Of a stretch of 64,000 nucleotides of DNA, positions 7,958 through 16,245 are shown in pieces. How positions within the stretch are numbered: position 1 is the first letter of the stretch; each line of letters starts with the position of its first letter. The DNA comes from Mesonia mobilis DSM 19841 (GTDB lineage: Bacteria; Bacteroidota; Bacteroidia; Flavobacteriales; Flavobacteriaceae): the NCBI RefSeq assembly GCF_000423405.1, contig NZ_AUHX01000005.1:186001-250000 (forward strand), read 5' to 3'. The translations under genes were made by a program, and so were the position numbers. A model generated the notes under the pieces. It did no database searches and was not told the origin of the DNA. It saw only the letters and a program-made list of their open reading frames with translations.

Positions 7958-9070
7958 ATGAGGTTAATACAATTTACAGCTGCCGATGGTTGGCGAGGTC
8001 ACGAACAGAAAATTATTTATTTATACGAAGCTTTTAAAGCTTTTGGCTACGTAGAAGATCAGTGGATTGTATGCCCTAATAATTCTGAAGTTTACAAACG
8101 AGCTACTGCCAAAAATATGCAGGTTATCGGTTTCGATTTCAAGTCTGAATACGACTTTAAATTCGCCAAAGAATTTAAAAAAATCGCTAAAGATAAAAAT
8201 GCCGATATCGTATTTTTGCATAGCAGCAAAGCACAAACTCTCGCGGTACTCTCTTCTTTTATTTACCGAATGAAAACTCCGCTTGTACTTTGCCGCACAT
8301 TAATTAGACGGGTAGATACTAATTTTCTTAGAAAATGGAAATACAATTACAATGGCATTAAAAAAATAATTTGTGTTTCACATCCGGTGGTCGATGTTTT
8401 AAAATATGCCGTAAAGGATCATCGTAAATTATGTGTGGTCGGGAGTGTTACCGATATCAATAAATTTCCACATCAAGAACCTACCGGAAAATTACGCAAA
8501 GAATATGGTATTGATAATTCGCTTCCTATTATTGGGAATATCGCCGAATTTACCGGGTTTAAAGATCATCATACCTGGGTAAAAACTGTTGCTATTTTAG
8601 TAAAAAAACATCAACTTCAGGCTAAATTTATTTTAGTAGGCAAAGGCGCTTTAAAAGAAGAAATTCGCAACTTGGTAAAAGAACTTGATTTAGAAGATCA
8701 TATCATATTTGCCGGCTTCAGAAAAGATATTCCAGAAATCTTACCCGATTTTGATCTTTTTATGTTTACCTCTAATAACGAACCTACCGGTGGCGTTTTA
8801 CTTGAATCGTATGCTTGTAAAGTTCCTATCGTAGCTGCAAACGCCGGCGGAATACCAGAAGTGGTGATCGATCAAAAAACCGGACTTCTAGCTGAAGTAG
8901 GCAATCCTGAAGATTTTGCCGATAAAGTGATGCAGTTACTTGCAGACCAAGCACTACAAGAAAAGTTTAAAGAAAACGGTTATCAATATTTAATCGATAA
9001 TTTTACCAAAGATGTTATTGCCAAAAAAATGTTTGACGAATTAAATGAAGTGGTAAAAAATAATCGCTAA
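7958..9070 (+). CDS. Glycosyltransferase family 4
   Basis: A 370-aa GT-B retaining glycosyltransferase of the GT4 family, cytoplasmic and probably acting on LPS or another glycolipid. The N-terminal acceptor domain has DGWRGHEQKIIYLYEAF near residue 10. The C-terminal donor domain includes IIGNIAEFTGFKDHHTWV, KFILVGKGALKEEI and the E-x7-E motif region (NEPTGGVLLESYACKVPIVA near 275-295, then GGIPEVV). It is the first gene of a four-gene plus-strand run; the stop overlaps the next start by one base (TAATG), indicating translational coupling. Substrate unknown. Confidence 0.9.
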   Translation: MRLIQFTAADGWRGHEQKIIYLYEAFKAFGYVEDQWIVCPNNSEVYKRATAKNMQVIGFDFKSEYDFKFAKEFKKIAKDKNADIVFLHSSKAQTLAVLSSFIYRMKTPLVLCRTLIRRVDTNFLRKWKYNYNGIKKIICVSHPVVDVLKYAVKDHRKLCVVGSVTDINKFPHQEPTGKLRKEYGIDNSLPIIGNIAEFTGFKDHHTWVKTVAILVKKHQLQAKFILVGKGALKEEIRNLVKELDLEDHIIFAGFRKDIPEILPDFDLFMFTSNNEPTGGVLLESYACKVPIVAANAGGIPEVVIDQKTGLLAEVGNPEDFADKVMQLLADQALQEKFKENGYQYLIDNFTKDVIAKKMFDELNEVVKNNR

Positions 9071-10248
9071 TGAATATTCTTTTTTTTACAAATGAGTATG
9101 CACACCCTAATTTACCGGCTGCCGGTGGAGTGGGTTCTTTTTTTAAAATTATGGCAACTCAACTTGTTAAAGAGGGTCATAGCATTAAGATTTATGGCTT
9201 TTCAAAGAAAAAACATCATTTTTTTGATGGTCAAATTGAAGTTGAATTTTTCAAGCAATACAATAAAAAATTTCCTCTTGCAGAATTAGGTCGCTCGTTA
9301 AGTTCTAAGCTAAATAATCAAAAACTAGAATATTATTGGCTAAAAAAAGAGCGTAAATATTTAGCGAAAAAACTCAAACAATTTGCATTAAAGCATCATA
9401 TAGATATTATTCAATCTTTTACCTTTAATGGCTTCACAGCATATTGGGATAATAGTATCCCACTAGTTACCAGATATCACGGCTCACGTGGATTTTGGAA
9501 TCACTTTTTGGGTCATACCGGGAATGAATTGAAAATTCAATTAGAAAAAAAAGCTTTACAACAAACATCTTATACTGTTGCGAATTCTCACTTTTCAAAA
9601 TCATTTATCAAAAAGTATTATGATGTTGAAGTAAAAAAAGTCATTCATAATGGCATTAATACCGAAGTATTTAAACCAATAAAGCAACAAGAAAAAATAC
9701 CGCAATCAATATTTTACTTTGGTACTTTATCAGACGCCAAAGGTGTAGACCGATTAGCAAAAATTTTTAATAAAGTTCATGAAAAATTTTCTGAAGCTTC
9801 ACTTCATATAATTGGCAAAAACGAAAATTATTTCAATAATCTCAAAACAGAAGTAATAAATAAAAATGGTAAAAGTAGTGTCAACTATTACGGTCATATT
9901 TCTTTATTAGATTTACCCAAACATATTGCTAAAGCTGCATTAGTAATCGTTCCTTCGAAAGGTGAAACTTTTGGCTTTACAATTGTTGAAGCTATGGCTT
10001 TAGAAAAGGTCACAATTGTCTCTAACATACCGGTAGCAAAAGAGATAATTACTCATCAAGAAGACGGTTTTATAGCTAATACCGATGAAGATTTTATAAA
10101 TCATATCTCTGAAGTTTTTCAAAATCCAGAAGCATTTTCACAAATGGAAAATAAAGCTCGAGAAAAAGTAATAAAGAATTTTTCACAAGAACTAATGGTG
10201 AACAACTCCTTTAAGTATTACGAAGAAATTTTAGCGGAGAAAAAATAA
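9070..10248 (+). CDS. Glycosyltransferase family 4
   Basis: A 392-aa GT4 enzyme coupled to the preceding gene. The N-terminus has the glycogen-synthase-like acceptor loop NLPAAGGVGSFFKIMA (about 14-29). The donor domain carries FYFGTLSDAKGVDRLAKIF, SLHIIGKNENYF and the E-x7-E region KGETFGFTIVEAMALEK (about 300-315), followed by VAKEII. No membrane segment or signal peptide is seen. It is more AT-rich and Lys-rich than its neighbour, which can hint at a separate history, but this was not quantified. Donor and acceptor are unknown. Confidence 0.9.
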   Translation: MNILFFTNEYAHPNLPAAGGVGSFFKIMATQLVKEGHSIKIYGFSKKKHHFFDGQIEVEFFKQYNKKFPLAELGRSLSSKLNNQKLEYYWLKKERKYLAKKLKQFALKHHIDIIQSFTFNGFTAYWDNSIPLVTRYHGSRGFWNHFLGHTGNELKIQLEKKALQQTSYTVANSHFSKSFIKKYYDVEVKKVIHNGINTEVFKPIKQQEKIPQSIFYFGTLSDAKGVDRLAKIFNKVHEKFSEASLHIIGKNENYFNNLKTEVINKNGKSSVNYYGHISLLDLPKHIAKAALVIVPSKGETFGFTIVEAMALEKVTIVSNIPVAKEIITHQEDGFIANTDEDFINHISEVFQNPEAFSQMENKAREKVIKNFSQELMVNNSFKYYEEILAEKK

Positions 10249-10253
10249 AAACT

Positions 10254-11117
10254 ATGTTTCAGCATTACCTCATTACACGATTTAACCTAAAAAAAGAAGG
10301 TTGGAACACTTCTAAAAATAATATTCCGGTGTTAACCGAAGAATGGTTAGAAAGACGCTTTAAGTTGTTCGAATCCTTTTGTTTTCCATCGGTTAAACAT
10401 CAAAGCAATCAAAATTTCACTTGGTTGGTTTATTTTGATGTAGATACACCTAAAACTTTTAAAGATCGAATCTTGGGTTTATCACTGGGTTACCCTAAAT
10501 TTCAACCTCGTTTTGTAGAGAATATGCAAGCTTTTGTCCCTGCTATTCAAGAAGAATTAAGCAAAGTAACTGCAGAATATCTTATAACCAGCAGAATTGA
10601 TAATGACGATTGTATTGCTTATAATTTTATAGCCGATGTGCAAAAACGCTTTGTAGAAAAAAATCATTGGGCTTTTGATTATGCCGATGGATTTACGCTA
10701 CAGATCTCACCAAAGTTTCGTTTAGGTAAAAAGCGCCAACTTTGGAATCCTTTTATTAGTTTAATTGAAAAAAATAAACAGCCAAAATCTGTTTGGCAAA
10801 AAGGACATGCAGATTGGAAACTTGATCCGTTAGTTGAACGAATCAATGATAAAAGACTTTGGATGTCGATTATTCATCAAGAAAATAAAGTGAACGAATT
10901 TACGGGTTATGGTAAGGTTGCTGCAGCAGAATTGCAAAACTTTAAGATGAACGCCGAAAAAAGAGAAGAGATCTTAGAAAGTCTAGAAGCACAACCAAAA
11001 TGGATGTTTCTAAGTATCGGTAATTATTTAGATACGCAATTTAAATGTATTTATAAAGATCTTAAACGTTCGATTCGACTTCGAAAAAAGAAGAAAAAAC
11101 AAAAAACTGTTAGTTAA
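10254..11117 (+). CDS. Putative rhamnosyltransferase family protein
   Basis: A 287-aa protein resembling the putative rhamnosyl transferase family (a GT-A-like group). Conserved signs are HYLITRFNL at the N-terminus, WLVYFDVDTP near residue 60 and the acidic, probably metal-binding TSRIDNDDCIA near 115. A tail of Lys/Arg (RLRKKKKKQK) at the C-terminus may contact phospholipid. It begins 5 bases after the preceding GT4 gene, so it is in the same operon. Sugar specificity is inferred only from the family name and could be wrong. Confidence 0.8.
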   Translation: MFQHYLITRFNLKKEGWNTSKNNIPVLTEEWLERRFKLFESFCFPSVKHQSNQNFTWLVYFDVDTPKTFKDRILGLSLGYPKFQPRFVENMQAFVPAIQEELSKVTAEYLITSRIDNDDCIAYNFIADVQKRFVEKNHWAFDYADGFTLQISPKFRLGKKRQLWNPFISLIEKNKQPKSVWQKGHADWKLDPLVERINDKRLWMSIIHQENKVNEFTGYGKVAAAELQNFKMNAEKREEILESLEAQPKWMFLSIGNYLDTQFKCIYKDLKRSIRLRKKKKKQKTVS

Positions 11118-11130
11118 AAAAACAGAAATT

Positions 11131-12186
11131 ATGAAAAAAGTCTTTTTAGAATCTCATAACCTTAAAAACCCTTATTTTGGTTTTGGCCAATTCAATATTC
11201 AATTACTAAAGGCTTTTAAAAACTTACCCAAAGAAGTACAACTTACCATACATTCTCCCAACATATTACAAGACAGAAAACAATTTGGGAATAGTTTTAA
11301 CTACAAAAAATACTTTTCTTTTCGACGTTATGAAAATCTAAGAATTCGAAAAAAATACGATTTATGGCATTCATTAAATCAAAATACTAAGATCGAGCCC
11401 TATCATGACATTCCTTATTTATTAACCGTTCACAATACCGTTTTTCCCGAACAAAAAACACATCCCAACCATATTCGTTTTCAAGAAAAGCTTTTAAAAA
11501 GTAAAGGCATTACCTACATTTCAGAATTTGCCAAAAGTTCGACTCATCAATATTTCGAAATTCCAGATGTGCCAGAATATGTGGTTTATAATGGTAATCC
11601 TATCCAAGAGTTGATGATTCCGACAAATTTCAAACCTAACATAATCCCTCATGAGCCTTACTTATTTTTTATTGGGGAGTTTGCTCCTAGAAAAAATTTA
11701 AAATGTTTACTTGATCTAATTGAAATATTGCCGGATCACAATCTAGTATTAGCCGGAAAAAACAACACTTCTTATGGCGAAGAAATGAGAGAAGTTATTC
11801 AGCAAAAAAAATTAGAAAACCGAGTTCACTTAGTTGGCAAAATTAGTGATACCGAAAAACAATTCTATTATAAAAATTGTGAAGCCTTTGTTTTCCCATC
11901 TTTAAGAGAAGGATTTGGCTTACCAATTGTAGAAGCCATGTTTTTTCAAAAACCAATATTTTCTTCCAACAAAACCTCATTACCCGAAATTGGACAAGAT
12001 TTAGTTTTTTATTGGGAAAATTTTCAAGCAGAAGCTATGAAAGATGCTTTTGAAAACGGAATGAAAATTTTTAATACTAAAAAAGAATTTTATCTTAAAG
12101 CTTTAAAAGACAGAGCTCAATACTTTAGTTGGAAAAATGCAGCAGAAGATTATTTGAAAATTTATAATGAATTGATATACAACTAA
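11131..12186 (+). CDS. Glycosyltransferase family 4
   Basis: A 351-aa GT4 enzyme, last in the plus-strand run. It has a short N-terminal acceptor domain (GFGQFNIQLLKAF near 17-29; LWHSLNQNTKIEPYHDIPYLLTVHNTV split around 90-113). The donor domain shows FFIGEFAPRKNLKCLLDLIE, LVLAGKNNTSYGEEM and the E-x7-E motif FPSLREGFGLPIVEAM (about 258-273), then TSLPEIG. It starts 13 bases after the preceding gene. The DNA downstream is a repeat region, so the cluster ends here. Confidence 0.9.
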   Translation: MKKVFLESHNLKNPYFGFGQFNIQLLKAFKNLPKEVQLTIHSPNILQDRKQFGNSFNYKKYFSFRRYENLRIRKKYDLWHSLNQNTKIEPYHDIPYLLTVHNTVFPEQKTHPNHIRFQEKLLKSKGITYISEFAKSSTHQYFEIPDVPEYVVYNGNPIQELMIPTNFKPNIIPHEPYLFFIGEFAPRKNLKCLLDLIEILPDHNLVLAGKNNTSYGEEMREVIQQKKLENRVHLVGKISDTEKQFYYKNCEAFVFPSLREGFGLPIVEAMFFQKPIFSSNKTSLPEIGQDLVFYWENFQAEAMKDAFENGMKIFNTKKEFYLKALKDRAQYFSWKNAAEDYLKIYNELIYN

Positions 12187-12226
12187 ATTATTTTTCTGAA
12201 TGTGCGCAATCATCATAAAATGTTTC

Positions 12227-12361
12227 GTCATCCAGAACTGTCATCCTGAACGCAGTCGAAGTGTCGATTCAGGATCTTATCTAATTAGCTTTGATTTTTA
12301 GCATGATATGAGATTCTAAAATCGAAGATTCAACGGAGTTAAATAAATTCAGAATGATGCA
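12227..12361 (+). repeat. Interspersed GTCATCCTGAACGCAGTCGAAG-type repeat, copy B1
   Basis: The unit has TCATCCTGAACGCAGTCGAA, then GATTCAGGATC, a variable middle, and AATAAATTCAGAATGATGC, i.e. ends related to TCATNCTGAA / TTCAGNATGA in inverted orientation. A second copy lies at 41684-41789 inside the sbcD-sbcC interval. This kind of sequence is common between genes in Flavobacteriaceae. Confidence 0.65.
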
Positions 12362-12404
12362 GAGATTAATTATTACAAATAACAGATAATCAAATATTTT
12401 TCCC

Positions 12405-12527
12405 AAACTTCAAAAAAAAACAAATCCCAGATTTTATAACACGCAAAATTACTCCGGTATTTTAGAAGAATGTAGAGAAATTAATCACAACTTTGCAGAA
12501 AAAGTTTTTGACTATTTAAATATCTAA
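12405..12527 (+). pseudogene. 3' remnant of a lost gene (C-terminal ~40 codons)
   Basis: A frame ending at TAA 12525-12527 reads KLQKKTNPRFYNTQNYSG followed by ILEECREINHNFAEKVFDYLNI. It has normal codon use for this genome and an amphipathic helical pattern, unlike random intergenic translation. The frame is closed by a TAA at 12387 and lacks any plausible start. The parent gene was probably another polysaccharide-cluster gene removed by deletion, with the B1 repeat now abutting the breakpoint. The family is not recognised. Confidence 0.5.
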
Positions 12528-12528
12528 A

Positions 12529-13089
12529 ATGATCGACGAAATTAACAATTGCCTTACCACTTTAAAACGTGGCGGACTCATACTCTACCCGACCGATACC
12601 GTTTGGGGAATTGGTTGTGATGCGACCAATGCCGATGCGGTAGATAAAATTTTTGCACTTAAAAAAAGAGCTGAAAGTAAATCTCTAATTTGTTTGGTAT
12701 CCGATTTTAAGATGCTTAACCAGTACGTAGAAGAAATTCCTGAAGTCGCTTACGATATTTTAAAATACGCGGCTCAACCCACCACGATCGTTTACGACGA
12801 TCCTATTCGCGTGGCAGAAAACCTTATTGCCGAAGATAATTCGCTGGCCATTCGCGTTTGTAAAGATAAATTCTGTAACCAACTTCTTAGAAAATTTAAG
12901 AAACCTATTGTTTCTACTTCTGCTAATATCAGCGGGCAACCGACTCCAAAATCTTTTCAGCAAATAAGTCCGGAAATTTTAAAAGGAGTAGACTATGTTG
13001 TAAATTTGCCCTCAGCTAAAAAAAGCGCTAAACCCTCTGTAATTATTAAATTGAGTTTAGACGGAAAAGTGCAAATTATCAGAAAATAA
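12529..13089 (+). CDS. tsaC: L-threonylcarbamoyladenylate synthase (TsaC/YrdC/Sua5 family)
   Basis: Makes threonylcarbamoyl-AMP from Thr, bicarbonate and ATP for the t6A37 modification of ANN-decoding tRNAs. The 186-aa single YrdC domain matches short TsaC-type enzymes rather than long Sua5. Visible motifs are GGLILYPTDTVWGIGCDA (about 14-31), KKRAESKSL for nucleotide binding (about 45-53), and STSANISGQPTP near 134-145. It is followed after one base by cca, so two tRNA-maturation functions share an operon. The ATG at 12529 lies two bases after the stop of the upstream gene remnant. Confidence 0.94.
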   Translation: MIDEINNCLTTLKRGGLILYPTDTVWGIGCDATNADAVDKIFALKKRAESKSLICLVSDFKMLNQYVEEIPEVAYDILKYAAQPTTIVYDDPIRVAENLIAEDNSLAIRVCKDKFCNQLLRKFKKPIVSTSANISGQPTPKSFQQISPEILKGVDYVVNLPSAKKSAKPSVIIKLSLDGKVQIIRK

Positions 13090-13090
13090 A

Positions 13091-14533
13091 ATGCCTGAGG
13101 AGAATACTTACAAAGAAGCCTTATCACATAAAATTTTTGAATACATCAGCGAAGCCGCAGAAAATCTATCTCTAGAAACCTACGCTATTGGCGGGTTTGT
13201 ACGCGATTATTTTTTAGAGCGTGGTGAAGCTAAAGATATCGATATTGTTGCGGTTGGCAGCGGTATTGCCCTTGCTGAAGAAGTTTCGAGACTTTTGCCA
13301 CACCAACCCAAAGTACAAGTTTTTAAGACTTACGGCACCGCTATGTTACGTGCTTTTGATCTTGAAGTTGAATTTGTTGGCGCAAGAAGAGAATCGTATA
13401 ACGAAAATTCTCGTAATCCTGAAGTTGAACAAGGTTCGTTGGAAGACGATCAAAACCGAAGAGATTTTACGATCAATGCGTTAGCACTTCAATTAAATAA
13501 AGAAAACTTCGGAAAACTGCTCGACCCGTTTAACGGATTAGAACACCTGAAACAGCAACTCATAAAAACTCCGTTAGCACCGGGTGTTACCTATTCAGAC
13601 GATCCTTTACGAATGATGCGCGCTATTCGATTTGCGACCCAATTAGGTTTCAAAATTGAAGAAGCTTCTCTCGATGCGATTACCGAAAATCATAAACGCA
13701 TTAAGATCATTTCTAGAGAAAGAATCGTTGAAGAGCTCCATAAGATTTTATCTTCAGAAAAACCTTCTATTGGTTTTGCGTTACTTAGAAAAACCAAATT
13801 GCTCCCGATTATTTTACCGGAGCTTTCTGCCTTACAAGGTATAGACGAAAAAGAAGGTCAGCGTCACAAAGACAATTTCTGGCATACCTTAGAAGTGGTC
13901 GATAATATTTCAGAGAATACCGATAATGTTTGGTTGCGTTGGGCAGCATTATTACACGATATTGGTAAAGCACCCACAAAGAAATTTCATAAAAAAATTG
14001 GATGGACGTTTCACGGCCACGAATTTGTAGGTGCAAAAATGGTGTTTAAACTTTTTAAGCGTTTAAAAATGCCGTTGAATGAAAAAATGAAGTTCGTGCA
14101 AAAAATGGTATTAATGAGCTCCCGCCCTATCGTAATTGCAGAAGATCACGTGACCGACTCTGCCGTACGCCGACTTATTTTTGATGCCGGAGATCATATT
14201 GAAGATTTAATGACGCTTTGCGAAGCAGATATTACTACAAAAAACCCGAAACGTTTTAAAAAATACCACAACAACTTTAAGATTGTTCGTCAAAAATTAA
14301 AAGAGGTTGAAGAGCGTGATCATATTCGTAATTTTCAGCCGCCTGTTTCTGGAGAAGAAATTATGGAAACCTTCAATATTCGACCTTCTAAAGAAATCGG
14401 GATGATCAAAAGTGCGATTAAAGAAGCAATTCTAGAAGGAGAAATCCCAAATGAATATAAAGCCGCACAACAATTTATGTTGAAAAAAGGAAAAGAACTC
14501 GGGCTAACAGCTAACAAAACTAATAATGTTTAG
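13091..14533 (+). CDS. cca: CCA tRNA nucleotidyltransferase with HD domain
   Basis: Adds or repairs the 3' CCA of tRNAs (class II nucleotidyltransferase). The head domain has AIGGFVRDYFL (about 32-42) and DIDIVAVG with catalytic Asp residues near 55; RRDFTINALAL (about 128-138) and the PLRMMRAIRFATQLGF block (about 174-189) follow. An HD phosphohydrolase domain is in the second half (LLHDIGKAPTKKFH near 288-301). The length of 480 aa is normal for HD-containing Bacteroidota enzymes. It could instead be a poly(A) polymerase-type relative, but the length and the tsaC neighbour favour CCA addition. Its end overlaps ctaA by 8 bases. Confidence 0.9.
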   Translation: MPEENTYKEALSHKIFEYISEAAENLSLETYAIGGFVRDYFLERGEAKDIDIVAVGSGIALAEEVSRLLPHQPKVQVFKTYGTAMLRAFDLEVEFVGARRESYNENSRNPEVEQGSLEDDQNRRDFTINALALQLNKENFGKLLDPFNGLEHLKQQLIKTPLAPGVTYSDDPLRMMRAIRFATQLGFKIEEASLDAITENHKRIKIISRERIVEELHKILSSEKPSIGFALLRKTKLLPIILPELSALQGIDEKEGQRHKDNFWHTLEVVDNISENTDNVWLRWAALLHDIGKAPTKKFHKKIGWTFHGHEFVGAKMVFKLFKRLKMPLNEKMKFVQKMVLMSSRPIVIAEDHVTDSAVRRLIFDAGDHIEDLMTLCEADITTKNPKRFKKYHNNFKIVRQKLKEVEERDHIRNFQPPVSGEEIMETFNIRPSKEIGMIKSAIKEAILEGEIPNEYKAAQQFMLKKGKELGLTANKTNNV

Positions 14534-15548
14534 AAATACTGTAAAAATATCGCTCATTCTGGTGTATTTAGTCATCGTTGCCGGAGCGGTAGTAAGAATG
14601 ACCGGCAGCGGAATGGGTTGTCCCGACTGGCCAAAATGTTTTGGGTATTACATTCCGCCAACCGAACAATCACAATTAGAATGGCACGCTCATCAAGATT
14701 ACCAAAAAGGGCAAGTAATCATTTTAGACGAAACTTTGCAAGTTGCCAAGCAAAATTTTACCTCAGCCGAGGCTTTTCAAAAATCGAATTGGGAACTTTA
14801 TACTAAACACGATTATGCCATTTTTAACCCAACACATACTTGGGTAGAATATATTAACCGATTGGTGGGTGCTTTAGCAGGTTTAGCCGTTCTCTTAATG
14901 GCTATTCTTTCGATTTGGAAATGGAAAAAGAATAAAAAAATTACGCTTCTCGCCTGGTTTACTACTTTTTTAATGGGCTTTCAGGCTTGGCTTGGCGCCA
15001 CGGTAGTTTATTCGGTTTTGGCTCCGGTAAGAATTACACTACATATGGTGGTTGCACTCATTATTGTTGCCGTGATCTTATACATTTTATATCTAGCAGG
15101 AGAAAAAAATACCTCAAAAAAATACCTGGCTTCTTTTAGAAATTTGGTGATTTTTTCGGCGGTTCTTACGCTTATTCAAGTAGTTCTTGGTACAGAAGTT
15201 AGGCAATTTGTAGACCTGCAAGTAAAACAATTAGGGTACGAAAAAAGCTTATGGCTCGAGGATCCTAACCTACAATTTTACATTCATCGTAGTTTTTCAT
15301 TTTTAGTATTATTTGTGAATCTGTTGATCTGGTGGAAAAACAAAAAACATCACTTAAGTTATTCGCTTACCAACTGGGTGATTGTTTTAATTTTAGCTGA
15401 AATTGCCACCGGAATTTTGATGTATTATTTAGATTTCCCATTTTCGACACAAGCATTACATTTAGTGATCGCTTCGGTATTGTTTGGTGTTCAATATTAT
15501 CTAATTTTGCAGACCAACAAGGCGAAGATTCAATTGAAAAAAGCCTAA
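14526..15548 (+). CDS. ctaA: Heme A synthase (COX15/CtaA family)
   Basis: An integral membrane enzyme oxidising the heme O methyl group to make heme A for aa3-type cytochrome oxidase. The 340-aa protein has about eight hydrophobic helices. The first helix is followed by VVRMTGSGMGCPDWPKC, the signature with a paired-Cys loop (GCPDWPKC). Conserved His residues occur in WHAHQDY, NPTHTWVEYINRLVG, TLHMVVAL, FYIHRSFSF and ALHLVIA, fitting the two heme-binding half-barrels. An extended extracytoplasmic loop between helices 1 and 2 is usual in Bacteroidota. It overlaps cca, suggesting coupled translation. Confidence 0.93.
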   Translation: MFRNTVKISLILVYLVIVAGAVVRMTGSGMGCPDWPKCFGYYIPPTEQSQLEWHAHQDYQKGQVIILDETLQVAKQNFTSAEAFQKSNWELYTKHDYAIFNPTHTWVEYINRLVGALAGLAVLLMAILSIWKWKKNKKITLLAWFTTFLMGFQAWLGATVVYSVLAPVRITLHMVVALIIVAVILYILYLAGEKNTSKKYLASFRNLVIFSAVLTLIQVVLGTEVRQFVDLQVKQLGYEKSLWLEDPNLQFYIHRSFSFLVLFVNLLIWWKNKKHHLSYSLTNWVIVLILAEIATGILMYYLDFPFSTQALHLVIASVLFGVQYYLILQTNKAKIQLKKA

Positions 15549-15553
15549 CTTTG
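15546..15553 (+). promoter_or_regulatory. Promoter -7 box (TAACTTTG)
   Basis: TAACTTTG is an exact TAnnTTTG match overlapping the ctaA stop codon and ending 22 bases before the ATG of the pRiA4b ORF-3 family gene at 15576. No clear TTG lies at the expected -33 spacing. Confidence 0.5.
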
Positions 15554-15575
15554 CAGCCCTAAATTTTTAAGAATT

Positions 15576-16088
15576 ATGATTTATAAATTCAGAATAGTTT
15601 TAGATACTTTAGATGACGTTTTTAGAGATATTGAGATTGAAGAAAGTGCGACTTTAGAAGATCTTCATAATTCGGTAACGCAAGCTTTTGGTTTTGATGG
15701 TACAGAAATGGCCTCATTTTACTTAACCGATGAAGAATGGAACCAAGGTGAAGAGATCGTTTTGTTTGATATGAGCGAAGGGATGAACTCGGTTAGAATG
15801 ATGAATGAAACATCGCTAGATTCTGTAGTCGACGAGAAAAACACCAAGCTTATTTATGTATACGATTTCTTTAGTATGTGGACGTTCTACGTTGAACTTG
15901 CAGATGTTACTGAAGCTGAAGACGGTCGCGATTATCCTAACTTGATGTTTGCGCACGGACAGTTACCCGACAGCCCACCGGAGAAAAATTTTGAAGCTGA
16001 AGAAACAGAACTGGAAGATGAATTTGGTGAAGATGATGTAGATTTTGAAAATCTAGATGATTACGATTTTGACCAAAACTGGAATTAA
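15576..16088 (+). CDS. pRiA4b ORF-3 family protein (acidic)
   Basis: A 170-aa protein with the PRiA4_ORF3 fold pattern: YKFRIVLDTLDDVFRDIEI at the start, ATLEDLHNSVTQAFGFDGTEMASF, and YVYDFFSMWTFYVELADV. The family is named after a plasmid ORF and an IS1096 passenger gene; its function is unknown and it is usually free-standing in Flavobacteriaceae. The C-terminal third is extremely acidic (EDEFGEDDVDFENLDDYDFDQ near 147-167). There is no transposase nearby, so mobile-element origin is not supported here. It has its own promoter box and is followed by a structured repeat. Confidence 0.85.
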   Translation: MIYKFRIVLDTLDDVFRDIEIEESATLEDLHNSVTQAFGFDGTEMASFYLTDEEWNQGEEIVLFDMSEGMNSVRMMNETSLDSVVDEKNTKLIYVYDFFSMWTFYVELADVTEAEDGRDYPNLMFAHGQLPDSPPEKNFEAEETELEDEFGEDDVDFENLDDYDFDQNWN

Positions 16089-16101
16089 TTAACAAACCGC
16101 T

Positions 16102-16230
16102 TTTGCATTAGGGATAGCAGCGGCATCCTTTTTTGTTTTGTCAAAACTTCTCGACTCCGCTCGAAGTGACAAACAAAAAAGATATAGCGAATAGCCCGAC
16201 CCGACCTAAGGAGGGAAATGCCCTAATTAA
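16102..16230 (+). repeat. Structured intergenic element (GGATAGCAGCGGCATCC type), copy A2
   Basis: Order: GCATTAGGGATAGCAGCGG, CATCC, an arm TTTTTTGTTTTGTC, the palindromic CTTCTCGACTCCGCTCGAAG module, the matching arm GACAAACAAAAAA, GATATAGCGAATAGCCCGAC, CC, and a closing AATGCCC. GCATT pairs with AATGC and the T-rich arm pairs with the A-rich arm, so the element folds as one long hairpin. It lies between the ORF-3 family gene and ndpA-type gene. Confidence 0.7.
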
Positions 16231-16245
16231 CTTAAAAAACCGACT

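Larger units (their letters stand above)
12187..12528. other. Intergenic region with interspersed repeat and a gene remnant
   Basis: These 342 bases separate the sugar-transferase cluster from tsaC. They hold a CATCCTGAACGCAGTCGAAG-type repeat (12227-12361) and the 3' end of a decayed gene (12405-12527). No terminator of good quality was seen after the glycosyltransferase. Confidence 0.6.

Noticed and set aside
15576-16088. Insertion-sequence passenger gene (IS1096-type name of the PRiA4_ORF3 family)
   Set aside because: There is no transposase, terminal inverted repeat or target duplication; the family is commonly free-standing.
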